This document shows positions 57,820 through 64,000 of a stretch of DNA of 64,000 nucleotides, one piece after another. Origin of the DNA: Thermoleophilia bacterium (GTDB lineage Bacteria; Actinomycetota; Thermoleophilia; Gaiellales; Gaiellaceae); assembly GCA_017882605.1 (NCBI GenBank), contig JADGPE010000001.1:18554-82553 (forward strand), written 5' to 3'. Position 1 is the first letter of the stretch. The number at the start of each line of letters is the position of its first letter. The notes beneath the pieces were generated by a model. That model searched no databases, was not told the DNA's origin, and was given only the letters and a program-made list of their open reading frames with translations. The translations under genes were made by a program, and so were the position numbers.

Positions 57820-58703
57820 TGCAGCAGTTCTTCCAGCAACTCGTGTCAGGCCTCGCGGACGGAGCGATCTTCGGTTCGCTCGCGCTCGCGCTCGTCCTGA
57901 TCTACAAGGCGACCGAGGTGATCAACTTCGCGCAAGGCGAGATGGCGATGTTCACGACCTACATCAGCTGGTCGTTGATCACGCACCACGGCTTCTCGTT
58001 CTGGGAGGCGTTCTTCGCGACGCTTCTGATCGCCTTCGTGGGCGGAGTGCTCCTCCAGCGCACGCTCATTCGGCCACTTGAACGAGCGAGCGTCCTCACC
58101 ACGGTGATGGCCACGATCGCGCTGCTCGTGATCTTCAACGGGCTCGCCGCGTGGATCTGGTCGCCGCAGCTGCAGTTCTTCCCGAGCCCATTCCCGACCA
58201 CGTCGTGGGTGATCGGTGGCGTGCACATCTCGAAGCAGGACCTGGGGACGTTCGGCGTGACGATCGGCTGCGTGTTCGTCCTGTGGCTGTTCTTCCGCTT
58301 CACGAAGCTCGGGCTCGCGATGCGCGCCGGCGCGCTCAACCCGGCGGCCGCGCGGCTGCTCGGTGTGCGCACGTCGTGGCTGCTCGCACTCGGGTGGGGC
58401 TTTGCCGCTGCACTCGGCGCCGTCAGCGGGATGATGGTCGCGCCGACCGTTTTCCTGACACCGAACATGATGCAGGCGGTGCTGATCTACGCGTTCGCCG
58501 CCGCGGTGCTCGGCGGCCTCGAGAGCCCGATCGGGGCGGTTGTCGGCGGCCTCGCGCTCGGCGTCATGCTGAACATGCTCGGCACATACGTGCACCCGGT
58601 GACGTCGGAACTGCGGCTGCCGGTGGCACTCGGTGTGCTGCTCGTCGTCCTGTTGATCAAGCCGGCCGGCCTCTTCGGACGCGTGGTGGTCAGGCGAGTA
58701 TGA
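57819..58703 (+). CDS. livH: Branched-chain amino acid ABC transporter permease
   Basis: GLADGAIFGSLALALVLIYKATEVINFAQGEMAMFTTY; ATG overlaps livF stop. Confidence 0.93.
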
Positions 58704-59728
58704 GCCGCTTCCGCATCCCCGTCGGCTTCGCGGTGCTCGCGTGCGCGGTCGCGGTCGCGCCGTTCCTCGTCTCGAACTACCACACCTACCAGCTGGCGTT
58801 CGTCGGCCTCTATCTCGTCGCGCTCGTGGGCCTCGACATCCTGACCGGGTTCACCGGCCAGATCTCGCTCGGCCACGGCGCCTTCATGGGGATCGGCGCC
58901 TACACGACGACGATCCTCGTTGTCGACCACGGCTGGCGCGATCTCTGGACGATCCCGCTGGCGGGCGTCGTCGCCGGTGTGATCGGGCTCGCATTCGGGC
59001 TGCCTGCGACACGGTTCGCCGGTCCGTATCTCGCGCTCGCGACGTTCGCGATCCCGCTCTCGTTCATCGGGATCGTGAAGCGGTTCCCCAGCTTCACCGG
59101 TGGCAACGTCGGCAAGAACCTGCCGCAGCTGCACTCCGAGTTCGGCTGGCACGTCAACCCGTCGATCTGGTTCTACGTCGTCTGCTGGGTCGTGGCGCTC
59201 GTGATGTTCCCGGTCGCATACCTGATCGTTCGCGGGCGCTTCGGGCGGGCCCTCCGTGCGGTACGCGACAGCGAGATCGCAGCGACGGCGAACGGCGTCT
59301 CGACCGCCGCGGTCAAGACGGCGGCCTTCGGCATCTCGGCTTTCTACTGCGGCATCGCGGGCTCGCTGTACGCGATCGGGATCACGTACGTCAACCCCGA
59401 CACCTTCCCGATCGACCTTTCGATCCTGCTCCTCGTCGGCATCGTGCTCGGCGGCGCAGGGTCGCTCTACGGGATGGTCTTCGGCGCGCTCTTCGTCGAG
59501 TTCATCCGGATCAGCTGGGGGCCGGGGATCCTCGATCTCGTCAGCAAGGCCCACCACCTGGACACCCATGCTCCTGGATCCGGGCTCGTGGTCTACGGGG
59601 TGGTCCTCCTGCTCGTGCTGTACATCGCTCCGGCAGGCGCAGCCGGGCTCGTTCGCCAACTTCTGGCGATTGTGTCTCGTCTCAGGAGCAAGAAGGACAC
59701 TTCTCTTTCGGATCCAAGCCTCGTATAG
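58700..59728 (+). CDS. livM: Branched-chain amino acid ABC transporter permease
   Basis: LVALVGLDILTGFTGQISLGHGAFMGIGAYTT; 4-nt overlap with livH. Confidence 0.93.
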   Translation: MSRFRIPVGFAVLACAVAVAPFLVSNYHTYQLAFVGLYLVALVGLDILTGFTGQISLGHGAFMGIGAYTTTILVVDHGWRDLWTIPLAGVVAGVIGLAFGLPATRFAGPYLALATFAIPLSFIGIVKRFPSFTGGNVGKNLPQLHSEFGWHVNPSIWFYVVCWVVALVMFPVAYLIVRGRFGRALRAVRDSEIAATANGVSTAAVKTAAFGISAFYCGIAGSLYAIGITYVNPDTFPIDLSILLLVGIVLGGAGSLYGMVFGALFVEFIRISWGPGILDLVSKAHHLDTHAPGSGLVVYGVVLLLVLYIAPAGAAGLVRQLLAIVSRLRSKKDTSLSDPSLV

Positions 59729-59778
59729 TCGGAGCCTGATCAACCCCCCAGGTCACTCCCGTAGAAGGAGACAAACGC

Positions 59779-61032
59779 ATGAGGAAGACGTTCCTGCTGG
59801 TCGCCGCAGCAATCGCCGTATCCGCCGCCATCGTCGTGACGGCCGGCGCGGCGCCGTCGGCGACGCCGGGCGTTACAGCGAAGACCATCTTGCTCGAGGG
59901 AACGTTCCCCCTCAGCGGGCCGGCTTCGGGCTACGCCCCCATCCCCGCCGGAATGGGCGCCTACTTTTCCTACGTCAACGCCCAGGGCGGCGTGAACGGA
60001 CGCAAGATCACCTGGCATTTCGAAGACGACGGATACAACCCCGCCAACACGGTGCAGCTGACGCACAAGTTCGTCGAACAGGACCACGCGTTCGCCCTGG
60101 TCGGCGGTCTCGGCACCGAGCCACAGACAGCGGTGCGGCAGTACCTGAACGACAACAAGGTGCCGCAGCTCTTCGTCTCGACGGGCGCAACGACGTTCGA
60201 CCGTGACTTCGCGACGTACCCGTGGACACTCGGCTGGCAGCCCGACTACGAGGCGGAAGGGTCGATCTACGGCAAGTACGTCGTCAAGAACCTCGCGTCC
60301 GCAAAGCTCGGCGTTCTCTACCAGAACGACGACTACGGGAACGACTATCTCCGCGGCCTCAAGGCGGGCCTCGGTGCGGCACACCAGTCGATGATCATCA
60401 GCGCCCAGGCATACGACCTGAGCGCGACGACGCCTCCGTCCGTCCAGGTGGCGAAGCTCAAGGCGTCGGGCGCCGACACGTTCGTGATCTTCGCGACGCC
60501 GACGCCGACCATCCAGGCGTACGTGATCGCGACGAAGCTCGGCTGGAAGCCGGCGCACGTGATCACGAACTCGGTCTCCGCGACCGATCCGTTCCTCACG
60601 ATCGCCGAGAAGAGCGGCTCCGACATCGTCGAGGGCTCGATCAGCATCAACTACCTCCTCGACCCGTCGAACCCGGTCTACAACAAGCAGCCGGGGATGA
60701 AGCTCTACCGCCAGATCATGGCCAAGTACGACCCGAAGGGAAATGCCAACGACCCGCTCAACCTCTACGGCGTCGCCAAGGCGTGGACGACCGTGCAGGT
60801 GCTGAAGGCCGCCGGCAAGAACCTGACGCGTGCCGGCCTGATGAAGGCGGCGCGGTCGATGGCCTACACCAAGGGGAAGAAGAACGCGAACCCGTTCTCG
60901 CTTCCGGGCGTGAGCGTGTTCACGAAGGGGAACTTCCAGTACCCCATCTCCCAGGTGACGGTCATCCAGTACGCCAATCACGTCTTCCAGCCGCTCGGCA
61001 GCCTGATCAACGGCCGCGGCGCGCTCAGGTAG
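59779..61032 (+). CDS. livK: ABC transporter substrate-binding protein (Leu/Ile/Val-binding type)
   Basis: Signal peptide; LLEGTFPLSGPASGYAPIPAGMGAYFSYVNAQGGVNGRKI; SD GAAGGAG. Confidence 0.93.
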   Translation: MRKTFLLVAAAIAVSAAIVVTAGAAPSATPGVTAKTILLEGTFPLSGPASGYAPIPAGMGAYFSYVNAQGGVNGRKITWHFEDDGYNPANTVQLTHKFVEQDHAFALVGGLGTEPQTAVRQYLNDNKVPQLFVSTGATTFDRDFATYPWTLGWQPDYEAEGSIYGKYVVKNLASAKLGVLYQNDDYGNDYLRGLKAGLGAAHQSMIISAQAYDLSATTPPSVQVAKLKASGADTFVIFATPTPTIQAYVIATKLGWKPAHVITNSVSATDPFLTIAEKSGSDIVEGSISINYLLDPSNPVYNKQPGMKLYRQIMAKYDPKGNANDPLNLYGVAKAWTTVQVLKAAGKNLTRAGLMKAARSMAYTKGKKNANPFSLPGVSVFTKGNFQYPISQVTVIQYANHVFQPLGSLINGRGALR

Positions 61033-61054
61033 CGCACGAACGAACGCTGCGTCG

Positions 61055-61083
61055 AGAAGGGCCGGCCGAGCGCCGGCCCTTCT
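61055..61083 (+). terminator. Intrinsic-type terminator after livK
   Basis: AGAAGGGCCGGC-CGAGC-GCCGGCCCTTCT 12-bp perfect stem then TGTTG. Confidence 0.8.
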
Positions 61084-61103
61084 TGTTGCGGCAAGATGCG
61101 CCT

Positions 61104-62252
61104 ATGCCAGAAGCCGTGATCGTCTCAACTGCGCGCACGCCGATCGGCCGCGCCGGCAAGGGCTCGCTCGTCGACGCCCGTCCCGACGACCTCGCCGCGT
61201 TCGCGGTCGATGCAGCGCTCCGGCAGGTACCGGAGCTGCCGCGGCAGGAGATCGTCGACGTGCTGATCGGCTGCGGCTTCCCGCAAGAGCGTCAGGGAAT
61301 GAACCTGGGCCGGCGCGTCGCGCTGCTCGCCGGGCTGCCGGAGACCGTGCCGGGCACGACAGTCAACCGCTTCTGCGCCTCGAGCCTGCAGACGATCCGC
61401 ATGGCGTTCCACGCGATCAAGGCCGGCGAGGGTGAAGCGTTCGTCGCTGGCGGCGTCGAATCGACCTCACAGGTGAGCGGGTACCCGAAGTCCGAGGAGG
61501 AGCTCCACCCCGCGCTCTTCGGCGACGACGCACCGATCGCGAACGTCTACATCCCGATGGGGCTGACGGCCGAGAACGTCGCCGAGCGCTGGGATGTCTC
61601 CCGCGAGGACATGGACCGGTTCGCTCAGCAGTCGCAGGAGCGTGCAGTCGCCGCACAGGATTCGGGGTTCTTCGCCCGCGAGATCACGCCGTACAACGGT
61701 GTCGAGGCGGACGACGGGCCGCGGCGGACGTCCACCTACGAAAAGCTTGCCGCACTCGACCCGGCGTTCAAGCCGGGCGGCAAGGTCACGGCCGGCAACG
61801 CCTGCCCGTTGAACGACGGCGGCGCTGCGGTCGTCGTCATGTCGGCGGGTCGCGCGGCCGAGCTCGGGATCAAGCCGCGCGCACGCATCCTCGCGTCGAG
61901 CGTCTCCGGCGTCGAGCCGGAGATCATGGGCGTCGGCCCCATCGAGGCGGTGCGCAAGGTGCTCGCGCAGGCCGGAATGACGATCGGCGACGTCGACGTG
62001 GTGGAACTGAACGAGGCGTTCGCGGCCCAGGTGCTGCCCGTCTGCCGCGAGCTCGGCGTCGACCCCTGGAGCGACAAGCTCAACCCGCACGGCGGCGCGA
62101 TCGCAGTCGGCCACCCCTACGGCATGACCGGGGCACGGATCATGAGCACGCTGCTCAACGACCTCGAGACGATGGATCGGACGATCGGCCTCGAGACGAT
62201 GTGCGTGGGCGGCGGCCAGGGCATGGCGATGCTCGTGGAGCGGCTGAGCTAG
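61104..62252 (+). CDS. Acetyl-CoA C-acyltransferase (thiolase)
   Basis: VNRFCASSLQTIRMAFHAI; NEAFAAQVLPV; NPHGGAIAVGHPYGMTGARI; CVGGGQGMAMLVE. Confidence 0.95.
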   Translation: MPEAVIVSTARTPIGRAGKGSLVDARPDDLAAFAVDAALRQVPELPRQEIVDVLIGCGFPQERQGMNLGRRVALLAGLPETVPGTTVNRFCASSLQTIRMAFHAIKAGEGEAFVAGGVESTSQVSGYPKSEEELHPALFGDDAPIANVYIPMGLTAENVAERWDVSREDMDRFAQQSQERAVAAQDSGFFAREITPYNGVEADDGPRRTSTYEKLAALDPAFKPGGKVTAGNACPLNDGGAAVVVMSAGRAAELGIKPRARILASSVSGVEPEIMGVGPIEAVRKVLAQAGMTIGDVDVVELNEAFAAQVLPVCRELGVDPWSDKLNPHGGAIAVGHPYGMTGARIMSTLLNDLETMDRTIGLETMCVGGGQGMAMLVERLS

Positions 62253-62254
62253 TC

Positions 62255-63094
62255 CTGAGCGCGCTCGCGCTCGTCCTCGCGCTCGGCTCCTCGATCGTCT
62301 GGGGCGCTGCGGACTTCTCCGGCGGCTCGCTGACGAAGCGTTTCCCGGCGTTCGCGGTCACGGTCGTCTCGCAGGCGGCGGGCTTCGTCGCGCTCGTCGT
62401 CGCCGTCGCGCTCCGCGGCGACGTGGGCGGACGCTCGTTCACGCTCGGTCTACTCGCGGGCGTCGGCGGCGGCGCGGGGCTCGCGGCGTTCTATCGCGCC
62501 CTGTCGCTCGGGACGATGAGCGTCGTCTCGCCGGTCGTCGCGTGCGGGGCCGTCCTGCCGTTCGGCATCTCGATCGCCACGGGCGAGCGGCCTTCGACCC
62601 TTGCGCTCGCAGGTGCGGCCGCCGCGCTCGGCGGCGCCGTGCTCGCATCGGTGGAGGAGCGGCGCGCGGCAGCGCCCGAACGGTCCCGCGCGATCGCACT
62701 GGCGGTGGTCGCCGCGGTCGCGCTCGGCCTCTTCGTCTACTTCCTCGGTCTCGGCAGCCGCCACGGCGACGCGCTCTCGACGTTGTTCGGGGCACGCGTC
62801 GGGTCGCTGGCCCTGCTCGTCGGCGTCGCTTCCGCGCGACGGGCGCCGTTGCGTGTTCCCCGGCCGGCGCTCTTTGCGGTCACCGCCGTCGGCCTCGCGG
62901 ACGTGACGGCGAACATGCTCTTCGCGTTCGCCGCAGGGCGCGGGCTGCTCGCCCTCGTCTCGGTGCTCGGCTCTCTCTATCCCGTCGTGACCGTCGTGCT
63001 CGCCCATGTCCTGCTCGGCGAGCGCCTGACCCGCACCCAGCAGGCGGGGGTCGCGATCGCCCTGACCGGCGTGGCCGCAATCGCCGGCGGGTAG
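62255..63094 (+). CDS. EamA/DMT-family transporter (probable CTG start)
   Basis: SALALVLALGSSIVWGAADFSGG; two EamA repeats; LLALVSVLGSLYPVVTVVLAHVLLGERLTRTQQAGVAIALTGV. Confidence 0.88.
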   Translation: MSALALVLALGSSIVWGAADFSGGSLTKRFPAFAVTVVSQAAGFVALVVAVALRGDVGGRSFTLGLLAGVGGGAGLAAFYRALSLGTMSVVSPVVACGAVLPFGISIATGERPSTLALAGAAAALGGAVLASVEERRAAAPERSRAIALAVVAAVALGLFVYFLGLGSRHGDALSTLFGARVGSLALLVGVASARRAPLRVPRPALFAVTAVGLADVTANMLFAFAAGRGLLALVSVLGSLYPVVTVVLAHVLLGERLTRTQQAGVAIALTGVAAIAGG

Positions 63095-63116
63095 CTCCTG
63101 TGGAACGTTCGTGACA

Positions 63117-63146
63117 CTTCCGGAGATCTTGGTCTGACCACAAGAC
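63117..63146 (+). repeat. Intergenic palindromic motif, copy A
   Basis: CTTCCGGAGATCTTGGTCTGACCACAAGAC; core 63130-63140. Confidence 0.85.
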
Positions 63147-63215
63147 ACGTCTCGGAGGGCGGAGGTCGATCGAAGCCCAGGGCCGGATCGAGGGGCGATG
63201 GAGTGTCTTGTGGCG

Positions 63216-63245
63216 CTTCCGTAACCTTTGGTCTGACCACAAGAC
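63216..63245 (+). repeat. Intergenic palindromic motif, copy B
   Basis: CTTCCGTAACCTTTGGTCTGACCACAAGAC; core 63229-63239; flanked by GTCTTGTGG at 63205. Confidence 0.85.
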
Positions 63246-63273
63246 AGGTCTCGCCGCGGCCCGTCCGGAGGGG

Positions 63274-63930
63274 TCAGTCGCGCTCGTCGAGCCACGGCTT
63301 CAGCTCCGCCCACAGGTGCTCCATCGTCGTCGTCCGCGCTGGGTGGAGCGGGTCGTACGGGATGTAGTTGACCGTACGGACGATCCACGTGCCGTCGGCG
63401 CCGAGATCGAGCACGTTGATGCACGCCGGCGCCTGCTCGAACGCTCCGAAATAGGCGCGACCCCCTGCGAGTGCGTGCGAGAGCAAGATGCGGTTCACAC
63501 CGCCGTGGAAGACGGCGAGCGCCGTCTCCCATTCCCGGGCCACAAGCTCAGCGAAGGCCGGGAGCACCCGGTCGAGCGCCTCGCCGAGCGCCTCGCCACC
63601 GAGAAACCGCGCCGCCTCGTCCCGAACCTGAAGCGAGCCGACGAAGAGCTCCTCGAGCTCCTCCCGAGGAACGTCGTCCAGGCGCCCGCCGCGCCACTCG
63701 TCGAATCCGGGCAACTGCTCGGGCGAGCTGTCGGGAACGACGACCGCCGCCGTCTCGAGCGTGCGCGGCAGCCGGCTCGCGACCACCAGATCGAAGGTGA
63801 CGTCGTCGAGCGCACGGTGCGCGGCGGCCGCCTGCTCGAGCCCGCGTTCGGTCAAGCGCACGACCTCCGGGTCGCGCTCGCCGACATACGAGACCTCGGC
63901 ATGCCGCATCAGGTAGAGCCGCCGGCGCAT
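63274..63930 (-). CDS. Histidine phosphatase family protein
   Basis: RLYLMRHAEVSYVG; VVASRLPRTLETA; GFDEWRGG; AVFHGGVNRILLSHAL. Confidence 0.9.
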   Translation of the reverse strand: MRRRLYLMRHAEVSYVGERDPEVVRLTERGLEQAAAAHRALDDVTFDLVVASRLPRTLETAAVVVPDSSPEQLPGFDEWRGGRLDDVPREELEELFVGSLQVRDEAARFLGGEALGEALDRVLPAFAELVAREWETALAVFHGGVNRILLSHALAGGRAYFGAFEQAPACINVLDLGADGTWIVRTVNYIPYDPLHPARTTTMEHLWAELKPWLDERD

Positions 63931-63949
63931 GGTGCGTAGCATCGCAGCG

Positions 63950-64000
63950 ATGGCCGACAAGCCCCCGCTGATCGTCGAGGAGAACGTCGAGGCGTTCCTC
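63950..64000 (+). CDS. N-terminus of an unidentified CDS, truncated at window end
   Basis: MADKPPLIVEENVEAFL..., TAGCAT-N7-ATG. Confidence 0.5.
   Translation, partial: MADKPPLIVEENVEAFL

Overview
This 64-kb, high-GC window looks like an ordinary chromosomal segment of a deep-branching actinobacterium. I infer Thermoleophilia/Gaiellales-like from gene content; I did not test this. I see no rRNA, tRNA, CRISPR array, prophage or transposase. Recognisable blocks are queA-tgt-yajC-secDF, a two-component system, fadB/fadA-like genes, a fused PafBC-type WYL regulator, queG, a collagen-like protein, ccmE-ccmF, rel, recJ, pdxT-yebC-ruvCAB and livFHMK. The strongest candidate system is a translationally coupled four-gene operon at 30462-34232. 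It encodes a calcineurin-like phosphodiesterase, a cyclic 2,3-diphosphoglycerate synthetase, a 2-phosphoglycerate kinase and a GlpX-like phosphatase with altered catalytic motifs, i.e. a possible bacterial cyclic-2,3-DPG make/break module. Other notable signals are a 56-bp direct repeat flanking a methyltransferase cassette, a paired palindromic intergenic repeat (TGGTCWGACCA) at two distant loci, a Shine-Dalgarno-sequestering leader hairpin on a DEAD-box helicase, pervasive leaderless promoter architecture (TANNNT-N6-8-start), a Cys-type CcmE (CPSKY), a degenerate receiver domain and two likely CTG starts. All identifications are by eye from the translations; no database search was run.
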